This document shows, piece by piece, positions 40,236 through 48,721 of a stretch of 64,000 bases of DNA. Position 1 is the first letter of the stretch; the number at the start of each line of letters is the position of its first letter. Source of the stretch: Streptococcus infantis ATCC 700779. GTDB taxonomy: Bacteria; Bacillota; Bacilli; Lactobacillales; Streptococcaceae. The notes under the pieces were generated by a model that saw only the letters and a list, made by a program, of their open reading frames with translations, was not told the origin of the DNA and did not search any database. The stretch covers positions 1,583,913 through 1,647,912 of the forward strand of contig NZ_GL732439.1 in the NCBI RefSeq assembly GCF_000187465.1, written 5' to 3'. The position numbers and the translations under genes are program-made.

Positions 40236-41048
40236 CTAGTAGTCTTCTAGGATATCACCGATTGGATCGTTAGAAGTTGCAGCTCCTCCGCCACCGTTTC
40301 CACCTTGTTTAGAAAGGTTGAGGTAGATGAAGGCAAGGGCAACACCGATGACACCAAGGGCAATCAAAGTCAATTGAGAGATTGCTGCAAGAGCAAAACC
40401 GATAGCGAAGAATGGCCATACTTCACGAGTAGCCATCATGTTGATAACCAAAGCGTAACCAACGGCAACGACCATGGCACCACCGACAGCCATACCACCG
40501 TTCAACCAGTCTGGCATCAATTTAAGAGCATCTTGAACGGCAGAAGCAGGGATAGCGATAAGGAAGGCAGCAGGGATCGCAATACGTAGACCTTGAAGAA
40601 CAAGGGCAAAGTAGTGAGCGCGTTCAACAGCTGCAATGTTTCCTTCTTTAGCAGCAGCGTCTGCAGTGTGAACCAAACCAACTGAGATTGTACGAACAAT
40701 CATTGTCAAGAAAAGTCCAGCTACGGCAAGAGGGATAGCACTTGCAGTTGCAACTGCGATACCTTCAGTAGTAAAGTTACCACCTTTGATAAGGATGATT
40801 GCTGCAGCAACAGAGGCAAGAGCAGCGTCAGGAGCTACGGCAGCTCCGATGTTAGCCCAACCAAGGGCAATCATTTGAAGTGATCCACCAAGCATAATCC
40901 CTGCTTCGAGGTTACCAGTTACAAGACCGATAAGGGTACATGCAACGATTGGTTGATGGAATTGGAATTGGTCGAGGATACCTTCAAGACCCGCGAAGAA
41001 GGCAACAACTACAACCAAGATAGCAGAAATGATTGAAATATCTGACAT
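40236..41048 (-). CDS. manM: PTS mannose transporter subunit IIC
   Basis: Polytopic membrane subunit of 270 residues. The signature GLEGILDQFQFHQPIVACTLIGLVTG is near the N-terminus, followed by GGSLQMIALGWANIGAAVAPD, and the Gly-rich C-terminal segment GGNGGGGAATSNDPIGDILEDY is cytoplasmic. It forms the sugar channel with IID. Expression follows manL from the promoter near 42130. Confidence 0.96.
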   Translation of the reverse strand: MSDISIISAILVVVVAFFAGLEGILDQFQFHQPIVACTLIGLVTGNLEAGIMLGGSLQMIALGWANIGAAVAPDAALASVAAAIILIKGGNFTTEGIAVATASAIPLAVAGLFLTMIVRTISVGLVHTADAAAKEGNIAAVERAHYFALVLQGLRIAIPAAFLIAIPASAVQDALKLMPDWLNGGMAVGGAMVVAVGYALVINMMATREVWPFFAIGFALAAISQLTLIALGVIGVALAFIYLNLSKQGGNGGGGAATSNDPIGDILEDY

Positions 41049-41077
41049 GGTTTTATTCCTTTTCTATTTAATGTAAA

Positions 41078-42067
41078 TTATTGAACGTTAGCTTTGCTAA
41101 TCAAGTCAAACAAATCTTTTTTCGTGTCGTTTGGTACTTTACGTACGTCAAATTCAACACCAAGGTCACGCATTTTTTCAAATGTAGCAACGTCGTCTTT
41201 GTCCATTGACAATACGTTGTTGACCATTGTTTTACCAGTTGAGTGAGCCATTGATCCTACGTTAAGAGTCTTGATTGGTACACCACCTTCGATAGCACGG
41301 AGGGCATCTTGTGGTGTTTCAAACAAGATAAGGGCATGTGTTTCACCAAAGCGAGGATCTTTAGCAACCTCAATCAATTTTTGGATTGGAACAACGTTAG
41401 CCTTCACTCCGTTAGGAGCTGCTTGTTTGATCAATTCTTTACGAAGGTCATCTTTAGCAACGTTATCTGAAGCAACGATGATACGATCCGCTTTTGAATC
41501 TGGTGTCCAAGCAGTTGCGACTTGTCCGTGAAGGAGACGTGTGTCAAGACGTGCAAGGTTGATTTTCAATTTACCATCACCGATAACAGTTCCTTCTGGA
41601 ATAGCAGCTTGGGCAACTGGAGCAGCTGCAGCACTTGCAACTTCCTCAGCTGGATTGAGCTCTTCTGGAAGAGCCTTGATGCCATCTTTGGCTTCTTTAA
41701 TGATGTTTGCAGCAACTTTAGCTACTCCGGCATTAGCGTCCATCAGGCGTTCGGTGTAGGCTTGGATTAACATCGGCAAGTTAAGTCCTGTGATGATGGC
41801 AAATTTACGCTCAGGATTTTCCCCCATTACGTGGCTAGCTTGGTTAAATGGAGAACCACTCCAAAGGTCAGCCAAAACTAGAACCTCATCTTCTGCGTCA
41901 AATGCAGCCACAGCATTGTTGAATTTTGCGTATAAATCATCTGGACCTTCGTTTGGCATAAAGGTTACAACTTGAACCTTTTCTTGTTCACCAAAGATCA
42001 TAGATCCTGACTGATGAATACCCGCGGCAAATTCACCGTGACTCGCAATAATGATTCCGATACTCAT
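41078..42067 (-). CDS. manL: PTS mannose transporter subunit IIAB
   Basis: Cytoplasmic phosphocarrier of 329 residues. The IIA domain has His10 in [13 protein letters not shown]. An Ala/Pro-rich linker ([16 protein letters not shown]) leads to the IIB domain with its phosphorylated His in [18 protein letters not shown] use the ATG at 42067 because AAGGAGG is nine bases upstream; the ATG at 42076 directly touches it. ManL also contributes to catabolite control in streptococci. The promoter carries a cre and a reverse CiaR box. Confidence 0.96.
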   Translation of the reverse strand: MSIGIIIASHGEFAAGIHQSGSMIFGEQEKVQVVTFMPNEGPDDLYAKFNNAVAAFDAEDEVLVLADLWSGSPFNQASHVMGENPERKFAIITGLNLPMLIQAYTERLMDANAGVAKVAANIIKEAKDGIKALPEELNPAEEVASAAAAPVAQAAIPEGTVIGDGKLKINLARLDTRLLHGQVATAWTPDSKADRIIVASDNVAKDDLRKELIKQAAPNGVKANVVPIQKLIEVAKDPRFGETHALILFETPQDALRAIEGGVPIKTLNVGSMAHSTGKTMVNNVLSMDKDDVATFEKMRDLGVEFDVRKVPNDTKKDLFDLISKANVQ

Positions 42068-42104
42068 TATTGTCATTCCTCCTTATAAAATGTTTGACTT
42101 GTAG

Positions 42105-42121
42105 TTTAAGAAAACTTTAAG
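42105..42121 (+). promoter_or_regulatory. CiaR box over the manL transcription start
   Basis: TTTAAG-AAAAC-TTTAAG reads on the plus strand, opposite to manL, and covers the region just downstream of the manL -10 (42130-42135). This orientation and position fit repression. Repression of manL by CiaR is reported for S. pneumoniae as I recall. Confidence 0.8.
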
Positions 42122-42129
42122 ACTAACTA

Positions 42130-42158
42130 AGTATAAACCGTTTTCATAAAAAAATCAA
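42130..42158 (-). promoter_or_regulatory. manL promoter with overlapping cre
   Basis: On the minus strand TTGATT and TATACT are 17 bases apart. ATGAAAACGGTTTA lies in the spacer and matches the CcpA cre consensus WTGNAANCGNWNNC except at the last C, so CcpA would block the polymerase. Confidence 0.8.
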
Positions 42159-42205
42159 CAAATTAAATTAAATTATACAAAAATCATAGGAGTAACAATC
42201 TTTAA

Positions 42206-42227
42206 AAATATTGATATATCAATATTT
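42206..42227. promoter_or_regulatory. Perfect 22-bp palindrome between manL and the GCS-like gene
   Basis: Half-site AAATATTGATA is followed at once by its exact reverse complement TATCAATATTT. It is a dyad of the size bound by dimeric winged-helix repressors. It lies about 48 bp upstream of the manL -35 and 110 bp upstream of the next gene's -10. The remainder of 42160-42340 is AT-rich with no other structure that I can see. Confidence 0.5.
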
Positions 42228-42387
42228 CTTGAGCAGATTTTAAGAGCAAACATGTAAAATTTAATATAAATTCCAAATCTACCCTTATTTTGTAAAAAAG
42301 TTTGTTTTCGACAAGATTATCTCTGATTTTTGGTATAATAGAGAGTAATTTATTTTCTAGTATGAGAAGTTAGAGTGAGAGGTATGT

Positions 42388-43665
42388 ATGTCCCCTTCAA
42401 TTCAGTTATTAAAAGACCGCTATTTAAAAAATATCAAAGAAAATCCAGATCTCTATATCGGTATTGAGTTGGAGTTTCCTATTGTTCATACGAAAGGCCA
42501 ACCTACAGATATTGAAGTCAGCAAGGACTTGCTGCGCTTTTTGGTGGATGCTCTCAGTTTGGAAGTTGAAAAGGTAGACCAGGAGGGCAATCCGATTCAA
42601 CTTGTAGAACCGATGAGTCAAGATCGGATTTTGTTTGAAGTTTCTTATACAACCTTGGAGTTTGCCTTTGGTAGGGCTCAGAATATCCAAGAGATTGAAG
42701 GACGTTTTCAGGCCTATATGAAGGTAATCCAAGAAAAGCTAGGCGAAAAGAATCATGCTATCCAGGGTTGGGGGATTCACCCAAATTGGAATCAAAATGA
42801 CAACCGACCTGTGGCTTATCCACGCTATCAGATGCTGATGGATTATCTGAGTATGGGGAGTCACCAAGAAAGTGCGCATTTACATGACTTTCCACAATAC
42901 GGAGCCTTCATCTGCGGGAGTCAAGTCCAGTTGGATGTTTCGACCGATAACTACCTACGTGTCATCAATGCTTTCACACAGATAGAGGCAGCCAAAGCTT
43001 ACCTGTTTGCCAATTCTGAGTTTTCTGGAGCGGACTGGGACACCCAGATTTCACGAGATATTTTTTGGGAAGACTCTATGCATGGGATTTATCCAGAGAA
43101 TGTTGGTGTCAATTCAAAACTATTTCAAAATGAGGATGATTTCTTTGATTATTTAGACCATTCTGCGATTTTCACAGCAGAACGAGATGGAGAAACCTAT
43201 TATTTTTCTCCGATTCAAGCTAGAGATTACCTAGCTACTGATGAGATTCCTGCTTATACTCTAAATGGGAAAGAAACTCTTCTTGTTCCTCTAGAAAAGG
43301 ATTTCCAAACGCACCGTAGCTACCAGTTTCAAGACTTGACAACAAGAGGCACAGTTGAATTTCGGAGTGTTTGTACACAGCCGCTAGACCGCACCTTTGC
43401 TTCAGCAGCCTTTCATCTAGGTTTGTTGGTGAATCTTGACAAGCTTGAAGCTTACCTAGAAACAGCTCCTTTCTTTGAAAGTTTTGGTCGTGACTACAAG
43501 TCTTTGAGAAGACAATTTTCTAAGAAACACCTCACAGATGAAGAAACAGCTGGGATTGTCCAGTTCTCCAAAGACTTGCTAGCGATAGCAGAGCAAGGAC
43601 TTGAGATGAGAGGTCAGAGTGAAACGACTTATTTAGAACCTTTGAAAGAAGAATTGGACGTATAA
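42388..43665 (+). CDS. Glutamate--cysteine ligase family protein (GCS2-like)
   Basis: Cytoplasmic carboxylate-amine ligase of 425 residues. The N-terminal YIGIELEFPIV is the ATP/glutamate-binding start of the GCS fold, and TTRGTVEFRSVCTQP is the C-terminal active-site strand. Gamma-glutamylcysteine formation is the family reaction, but no glutathione synthetase domain is fused, and many mitis streptococci import glutathione, so another amine may be the substrate. TATAAT lies about 50 bp upstream, GAGAGGT is the ribosome site. Stand-alone gene before thrC. Confidence 0.83.
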   Translation: MSPSIQLLKDRYLKNIKENPDLYIGIELEFPIVHTKGQPTDIEVSKDLLRFLVDALSLEVEKVDQEGNPIQLVEPMSQDRILFEVSYTTLEFAFGRAQNIQEIEGRFQAYMKVIQEKLGEKNHAIQGWGIHPNWNQNDNRPVAYPRYQMLMDYLSMGSHQESAHLHDFPQYGAFICGSQVQLDVSTDNYLRVINAFTQIEAAKAYLFANSEFSGADWDTQISRDIFWEDSMHGIYPENVGVNSKLFQNEDDFFDYLDHSAIFTAERDGETYYFSPIQARDYLATDEIPAYTLNGKETLLVPLEKDFQTHRSYQFQDLTTRGTVEFRSVCTQPLDRTFASAAFHLGLLVNLDKLEAYLETAPFFESFGRDYKSLRRQFSKKHLTDEETAGIVQFSKDLLAIAEQGLEMRGQSETTYLEPLKEELDV

Positions 43666-43682
43666 TTTTCTTATAACGGAAG

Positions 43683-43697
43683 AATTTTCTGAAAAAT
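43683..43697. promoter_or_regulatory. CodY box in the thrC promoter
   Basis: AATTTTCTGAAAAAT matches the CodY consensus AATTTTCWGAAAATT at 14 of 15 positions. It sits between the expected -35 and the TATAAT at 43703-43708, a position fitting repression. Confidence 0.7.
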
Positions 43698-43739
43698 CAT
43701 GTTATAATGAATGAGACTATAGATAAAGGATAGAGATTT

Positions 43740-45224
43740 ATGACATTAGTTTATCAATCAACGCGTGATGCGAACAATACAGTAACAGCCAGCCAAGCGA
43801 TTTTGCAAGGTTTGGCAACAGATGGAGGCTTGTTTACCCCAGTGAGCTATCCAAAGGTGCACTTGGATTTTGAAACATTAAAGGACGCTTCTTACCAAGA
43901 GGTAGCTAAGCTTGTCTTATCAGCTTTCTTGGATGACTTTACAGCAGAAGAGTTGGACTACTGTATCACCAACGCCTATGACAGCAAGTTTGATACACCA
44001 GCTATTGCCCCTCTTGTCAAACTCGATGGCCAATACAACTTGGAACTTTTCCATGGTTCAACCATTGCCTTCAAGGATATGGCATTGTCCATCTTGCCAT
44101 ACTTTATGACAACGGCAGCTAAGAAACACGGTTTGGAAAACAAGATTGTCATCTTGACAGCAACATCTGGAGATACTGGGAAAGCTGCTATGGCAGGATT
44201 CGCGGATGTCCCAGGTACTGAAATTATCGTTTTTTATCCAAAAGACGGTGTCAGCAAGGTACAAGAGTTGCAAATGACCACTCAAACGGGCGAAAATACC
44301 CATGTTATCGCCATTGATGGAAACTTTGACGATGCTCAGACTAATGTGAAACATATGTTCAATGATGTGGCTCTTCGTGAGAAATTGGCAGCCAACAAGC
44401 TCCAGTTCTCATCAGCCAACTCTATGAATATCGGTCGTTTGGTCCCACAGATTGTTTATTATGTTTATGCCTACGCTCAGCTTGTTAAAACTGGCGAGAT
44501 TAAGGCTGGTGACAAGGTTAACTTCACCGTACCGACAGGAAACTTTGGAAATATCTTGGCTGCCTTTTACGCTAAGCAAATTGGCCTACCAGTCGGCAAG
44601 TTAATTTGTGCTTCAAATGACAACAATGTCTTGACAGATTTCTTTAAAACTCGTGTTTATGACAAGAAGCGTGAGTTTAAAGTAACCACTAGCCCATCGA
44701 TGGATATCCTAGTATCTTCAAACTTGGAGCGCTTGATCTTCCATCTTTTGGGAAATGATGCGGTTAAGACAGCTGAACTTATGAACGCCTTGAATACTCA
44801 AGGTCAGTATGAGTTGACTGATTTTGATGCAGAGATTCTTGACCTTTTTGCAGCAGAGTATGCGACGGAAGCGGAAACAGCAGCAGAAATCAAGCGTGTT
44901 TATGAGGCAGATGCTTATATTGAGGACCCTCATACAGCAGTTGCCTCAGCCGTATATAAAAAATACCAAGCAACTACAGGCGATGTGTCTAAGACCGTGA
45001 TTGCTTCAACAGCTAGTCCATATAAATTCCCAGTAGTTGCAGTAGAAGCTGTAACAGGGAAATCAGGCTTGACCGACTTTGAAGCTTTGGCTCAGTTGTA
45101 TGAAATTTCAGGAGTGGCAGTGCCACCAGCAGTTGATGGCCTCGAAACAGCTCCAGTTCGTCACAAGACAACTGTTGCAGCGGCAGATATGCAGGCAGCA
45201 GTAGAATCTTATTTAGGACTTTAA
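43740..45224 (+). CDS. thrC: Threonine synthase
   Basis: PLP-dependent cytoplasmic enzyme of 494 residues converting O-phospho-L-homoserine to threonine. The PLP Lys is in FHGSTIAFKDMALS; the phosphate-binding TATSGDTGKAAM and the glycine-rich TVPTGNFGNILAA follow. The N-terminus (TRDANNTVTASQAILQGLATDGGLF) is the long type found in Gram-positive and enteric bacteria. A CodY box lies across the promoter. A terminator follows at 45237. Confidence 0.96.
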   Translation: MTLVYQSTRDANNTVTASQAILQGLATDGGLFTPVSYPKVHLDFETLKDASYQEVAKLVLSAFLDDFTAEELDYCITNAYDSKFDTPAIAPLVKLDGQYNLELFHGSTIAFKDMALSILPYFMTTAAKKHGLENKIVILTATSGDTGKAAMAGFADVPGTEIIVFYPKDGVSKVQELQMTTQTGENTHVIAIDGNFDDAQTNVKHMFNDVALREKLAANKLQFSSANSMNIGRLVPQIVYYVYAYAQLVKTGEIKAGDKVNFTVPTGNFGNILAAFYAKQIGLPVGKLICASNDNNVLTDFFKTRVYDKKREFKVTTSPSMDILVSSNLERLIFHLLGNDAVKTAELMNALNTQGQYELTDFDAEILDLFAAEYATEAETAAEIKRVYEADAYIEDPHTAVASAVYKKYQATTGDVSKTVIASTASPYKFPVVAVEAVTGKSGLTDFEALAQLYEISGVAVPPAVDGLETAPVRHKTTVAAADMQAAVESYLGL

Positions 45225-45236
45225 AAGAGAGGAAGT

Positions 45237-45269
45237 AAACTCGGTTGGGAAACTAACTGAGTTTCTTTT
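45237..45269 (+). terminator. thrC terminator
   Basis: Arms AAACTCGGTT and AACTGAGTTT with one G-T pair, followed by a T-rich tail. Confidence 0.8.
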
Positions 45270-45325
45270 CATCAGGAGGAAGGATTGTTTAAGAAAAATA
45301 AGGATATTCTATAGCTTTACCTGCC

Positions 45326-46561
45326 ATGGGTGAAAATTTCTTGCAGATGCTCATGGGGATGGTAGATAGCTACTTGGTAGCTAATCTGGGGTTGATCGCC
45401 ATTTCCGGTGTGTCAGTAGCTGGTAATATTATCACCATTTATCAGGCTATTTTTATTGCCTTGGGAGCAGCAATTTCTAGTGTTATATCAAAAAGTTTGG
45501 GACAGAAAGATCAGTCTAGACTAGCCTACCATGTGACAGAAGCACTTAAGATTACTCTGCTACTGAGTTTGGTTTTAGGTGTCTTATCCATCTTTGCAGG
45601 TCAAGAGATGATTGGTCTTTTGGGTACTGAACAGGCTGTGGCTGAAAGTGGTGGCTTATACCTATCTTTAGTTGGTGGGACAATCGTTCTCCTGGGCTTG
45701 ATGACTAGTCTAGGAGCCTTGATTCGCGCTACCCACAATCCTCGACTGCCGCTTTATGTTAGTTTTTTATCCAATGCTTTAAATATTGTTTTTTCAAGTG
45801 TCGCCATTTTTTTCCTTAATATGGGGATAGTTGGTGTAGCTTGGGGGACTATTTTGTCTCGTTTGGTCGGGGTTGTAATTTTGTGGTCACAATTAAAACT
45901 TCCATATATGAGACCGACGTTTGGACTGGATAAAGACCTGCTGACCTTGGCGTTACCTGCAGCGGGAGAACGTCTCATGATGAGGGCTGGTGATGTAGTC
46001 ATTATTGCCTTGGTTGTTTCCTTTGGGACGGAGGCAGTCGCGGGAAATGCTATCGGTGAAGTTTTGACTCAGTTCAACTATATGCCTGCCTTCGGTGTTG
46101 CGACAGCAACAGTCATGCAGGTAGCTCGAGCAGTTGGAGAAGATGATTGGGTAAGGGTGGACAGACTAAGTAAGCAAACTTTTTGCTTGTCTTTCTTTCT
46201 CATGTTGCCTTTAACACTTAGTATCTATGCTCTCGGGACACCACTAAGCTATCTCTACACCAGCGATCCTGCGGCTATTGAGGCCAGTGTTTTAGTGACT
46301 CTTTTTTCACTTTTAGGGACTCCTATGACAACGGGAACGGTCATTTATACAGCTGTCTGGCAAGGTTTGGGAAATGCTCGACTTCCCTTTTATGCGACAA
46401 GTATTGGAATGTGGTGCATCCGTATTGGGACTGGTTACCTGATGGGAATTGTTCTTGGATGGGGTTTGCCTGGTATTTGGGCTGGAACGCTTTTGGATAA
46501 TGGTTTCCGTTGGATTTTCCTACGCTATCGTTACAAATCTTATATGACATTGAAAGGATAA
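45326..46561 (+). CDS. MATE family efflux transporter, damaged 5' end
   Basis: Membrane antiporter of at least 411 residues with about eleven or twelve transmembrane segments, expected to export drugs or cationic compounds. The frame shows the MATE core (GENFLQMLMGMVDSYLVANLGLIAISG and PAAGERLMMRAGDVVI). The ATG at 45326 has no ribosome site. A good GGAGGAAGG lies at 45277-45285, followed by TTG and LFKKNKDIL, which then meets TAG at 45312. The MATE frame reads GYSIALPAMGENF across this point. A small deletion seems to have shifted the first codons out of frame, so the gene may be inactive or weakly translated. Confidence 0.85.
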   Translation: MGENFLQMLMGMVDSYLVANLGLIAISGVSVAGNIITIYQAIFIALGAAISSVISKSLGQKDQSRLAYHVTEALKITLLLSLVLGVLSIFAGQEMIGLLGTEQAVAESGGLYLSLVGGTIVLLGLMTSLGALIRATHNPRLPLYVSFLSNALNIVFSSVAIFFLNMGIVGVAWGTILSRLVGVVILWSQLKLPYMRPTFGLDKDLLTLALPAAGERLMMRAGDVVIIALVVSFGTEAVAGNAIGEVLTQFNYMPAFGVATATVMQVARAVGEDDWVRVDRLSKQTFCLSFFLMLPLTLSIYALGTPLSYLYTSDPAAIEASVLVTLFSLLGTPMTTGTVIYTAVWQGLGNARLPFYATSIGMWCIRIGTGYLMGIVLGWGLPGIWAGTLLDNGFRWIFLRYRYKSYMTLKG

Positions 46562-46564
46562 GAA

Positions 46565-47179
46565 ATGCAAGAAACGGCTTTTATTTGGGATTTAGACGGG
46601 ACCTTATTGGACTCCTATGAAGCTATTTTGTCAGGAATTGAGGAGACCTATGCACAGTTTTCCATTCCTTTTGACAAGGAAAAAGTTCGAGCTTTTATCT
46701 TGAAATACTCTGTCCAGGATTTACTAGTGCAAGTGGCAGAAGAAAGAGGCTTGGATGTTGATAGGCTCAATCAAGTCCGTGCTCAGAGCTTGGCTGAAAA
46801 GAATGCCCAGGTCATCTTGATGCCAGGGGCGCGCGAGGTTTTAGCCTGGGCAAATCAGCAAGGAATTCAGCAATTTGTCTACACCCACAAAGGCGATAAT
46901 GCCTTGACTATTTTACGAGATTTGGGCTTGGATGTTTATTTCACAGAAATTTTGACAAGCCAGAGCGGTTTTGCTCGTAAACCAAGTCCAGAAGCAGCGA
47001 CCTATCTTATCAGCAAATACCATTTAAAACCAGAGCGCACCTTTTATATAGGGGACCGGACCTTAGATATTGATTTTGCTCAAAACAGTGGCATCCAGAG
47101 TATCAATTTCCTTGGAACTCCGGTGGATTGCAATCATCAGATTTCTTGTTTAGCGGATATTCCTTCTCTCTCTTTATGA
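46565..47179 (+). CDS. HAD-superfamily hydrolase (phosphoglycolate phosphatase-like)
   Basis: Cytoplasmic phosphatase of 204 residues. Motif I is WDLDGTLLDS with the nucleophile Asp, a helical cap follows, motif II is YTHKG, and motifs III/IV are RKPSPEA and YIGDRTLDIDFA. Substrate unknown; Gph/PpaX-like enzymes remove phosphate from phosphoglycolate or similar. It begins three bases after the MATE stop and is probably translated with it. A terminator follows at 47279. Confidence 0.9.
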   Translation: MQETAFIWDLDGTLLDSYEAILSGIEETYAQFSIPFDKEKVRAFILKYSVQDLLVQVAEERGLDVDRLNQVRAQSLAEKNAQVILMPGAREVLAWANQQGIQQFVYTHKGDNALTILRDLGLDVYFTEILTSQSGFARKPSPEAATYLISKYHLKPERTFYIGDRTLDIDFAQNSGIQSINFLGTPVDCNHQISCLADIPSLSL

Positions 47180-47203
47180 AAGTTCTATGAAAGAGAATAT
47201 GTC

Positions 47204-47260
47204 AGCTTTGTAACAAAATTCATACAAACTATTTCAATTAATGTGGTTTGTTACAGAGCT
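47204..47260 (+). other. 14-bp inverted repeat downstream of the HAD gene
   Basis: AGCTTTGTAACAAA (47204-47217) and TTTGTTACAGAGCT (47247-47260) are reverse complements with one mismatch around a 29-base loop. It lies between the HAD stop and a terminator. It could be a 3' UTR hairpin, part of a small RNA, or a regulator site; TGTAAC-type cores resemble WalR half-sites but lack a good second half. Confidence 0.5.
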
Positions 47261-47278
47261 TAGACAGTTTTATTAAAT

Positions 47279-47300
47279 AGCCCCCAAAGGGCTTTTTTTC
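47279..47300 (+). terminator. Terminator before the LysM gene
   Basis: AGCCC and GGGCT arms with a short loop and a long T run. It ends the MATE-HAD unit. An extended -10 (TGTTATGAT) for the LysM gene follows within 20 bp. Confidence 0.85.
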
Positions 47301-47356
47301 TTTTTTCTTTATGTTATGATAGAAAGGTACTACATTTGAAAAGGAGTTTGAATAGT

Positions 47357-48511
47357 ATGAAGAAACGAATTATTTTAGCATCAACAGTAGCTCTATCACT
47401 TGCCCCTACCTTGGCGACTCAGGCAGAAGAAATTGTATGGTCACCACGTTCAGTTGAGCAAATTCAAAACGATGTTGCTAAAAGCGAAAATAAAACAAGT
47501 TATACAATTAAGTACGGAGATACCCTAAGCACGATTGCAGAGGCTTTGGGAGTAGACTTAAATGTCCTTGCAAACTTGAACAAAATCACAAATATTGACT
47601 TGATTTTCCCAGAAACTGTACTGACTACAACTGTTAACGAAAATGAAGAAGTAACAGAGGTTGAGGTTTATACACCTCAAGAAGTTGGTTCTGATGTAGC
47701 AAGTGCAACAGCAGATTTAACAACGAATCAAGTAACAGTAGATGAACAAACTGTTCAAGTCGAAGATTTGACACAACCAGTTGAAGAAACAACGACTACT
47801 GTTGAGGAGACAACTACAACAGAAGCAACAACTGAAGCTGTAGCAGAAACTACAGTATCGTCAGAAGCAACAACAGAAGCTGCGGCACCTGTCGTTGAAG
47901 AAACGACTACGGTCGCTGAACGAACTACAACAGTTGAGGAAACAACTACGGCTGCTGAACCAACTACAACAGTTGAGGAAACAACTACGGCCGCTGAAAC
48001 AACTACAACAGTTGAAGAAACAACGACTACAGAAGCAACAACTGAGGCTGTAACAGAAGCTCAATCGGCTCCAGCAACTTACCAAGCTGAACCAAGTCAA
48101 GGTGCATCAGCAACTTATACAGCGCCAGCGGCTCCTGATTATGCAACTATTGCAGCAACAAAATCTGAAAATGCAGGTCTCCAACCACAAACAGCTGCAT
48201 TTAAAGAAGAAGTAGCTAACTTGTTTGGTATCACATCATTTAGTGGTTACCGTCCAGGAGATCCAGGTGACCACGGAAAAGGTCTTGCTATTGACTTCAT
48301 GGTTCCAGTAAGTTCAGCTCTCGGTGATCAAATTGCAGATTATGCTATCCAAAATATGGCTAGCCGTGGAATCAACTACATCATCTGGAAACAACGTTTC
48401 TACGCACCATACGATAGCAAATACGGACCAGCCTACACTTGGAATCCAATGCCAGATCGTGGTAGCGTCACAGAAAACCACTATGACCACGTTCACGTAT
48501 CAATGAACTAA
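47357..48511 (+). CDS. Secreted LysM protein with Thr/Glu repeats and M15-like C-terminal domain
   Basis: Wall-binding secreted protein of 384 residues. A signal peptide spans about 1-23, with likely cleavage after ATQA. One LysM domain (about 42-88, YTIKYGDTLSTIAEALGVDL) binds peptidoglycan. Residues about 130-235 are low-complexity repeats of ETTTTVEE and EATTEA. The last 110 residues (FSGYRPGDPGDHGKGLAIDFM through HYDHVHVSMN) carry the HxxxxxxxD and HVH metal-ligand pattern of M15/DD-peptidase-like domains. The ATG at 47357 follows AAAAGGAG; the TTG at 47336 is rejected. Likely a wall hydrolase; WalRK control is known for the pneumococcal relative as I recall. Confidence 0.9.
   Translation: MKKRIILASTVALSLAPTLATQAEEIVWSPRSVEQIQNDVAKSENKTSYTIKYGDTLSTIAEALGVDLNVLANLNKITNIDLIFPETVLTTTVNENEEVTEVEVYTPQEVGSDVASATADLTTNQVTVDEQTVQVEDLTQPVEETTTTVEETTTTEATTEAVAETTVSSEATTEAAAPVVEETTTVAERTTTVEETTTAAEPTTTVEETTTAAETTTTVEETTTTEATTEAVTEAQSAPATYQAEPSQGASATYTAPAAPDYATIAATKSENAGLQPQTAAFKEEVANLFGITSFSGYRPGDPGDHGKGLAIDFMVPVSSALGDQIADYAIQNMASRGINYIIWKQRFYAPYDSKYGPAYTWNPMPDRGSVTENHYDHVHVSMN
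47770..48060 (+). repeat. Degenerate tandem repeats encoding Thr/Glu-rich linker
   Basis: Repeated units such as ACAACAGTTGAGGAAAC and ACTACGGCTGCTGAA recur several times, encoding TTVEETTTAAE units. Near-identical copies allow gain or loss of repeats by recombination and keep the frame. Confidence 0.8.
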
Positions 48512-48520
48512 TAATGAATG

Positions 48521-48557
48521 AGAAGTTGGGAACTGATTCAGTTTCCACTTCTTTTTT
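48521..48557 (+). terminator. LysM gene terminator
   Basis: Arms GAAGTTGGGAACTGA and TCAGTTTCCACTTC with one mismatch, then a T run, shortly after the stop codon. Confidence 0.87.
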
Positions 48558-48676
48558 CTATTTCGAATTCTTAGGTAGTGAAAAAATTCAGGCATAAATA
48601 TAGATAAAAAGCCTTATAGAAACATGACGAGGAGACTGTTTTATATTTTTGGAGAGTAGTTCTGGTTAAAATAAAA

Positions 48677-48711
48677 ACAACCAGCACTTTCTATGAAGGT
48701 GCTGGTTTTTA
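48677..48711. terminator. Terminator of the DUF975-type gene
   Basis: Symmetric hairpin with arms AACCAGCAC and GTGCTGGTT flanked by A-rich and T-rich sides. It lies just past the stop codon of the minus-strand membrane protein gene and could act both ways. The rest of 48558-48676 shows nothing recognisable. Confidence 0.8.
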
Positions 48712-48721
48712 ATAACTGCTG

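Noticed and set aside
47204..47260. WalR operator for the LysM gene
   Set aside because: TGTAAC and TGTTAC are present but not as a direct repeat with five-base spacing, and a terminator separates them from the gene.
47770..48100. CRISPR-like array inside the LysM gene
   Set aside because: The repeats are directly adjacent, in frame and code for a Thr/Glu linker; there are no unique spacers.
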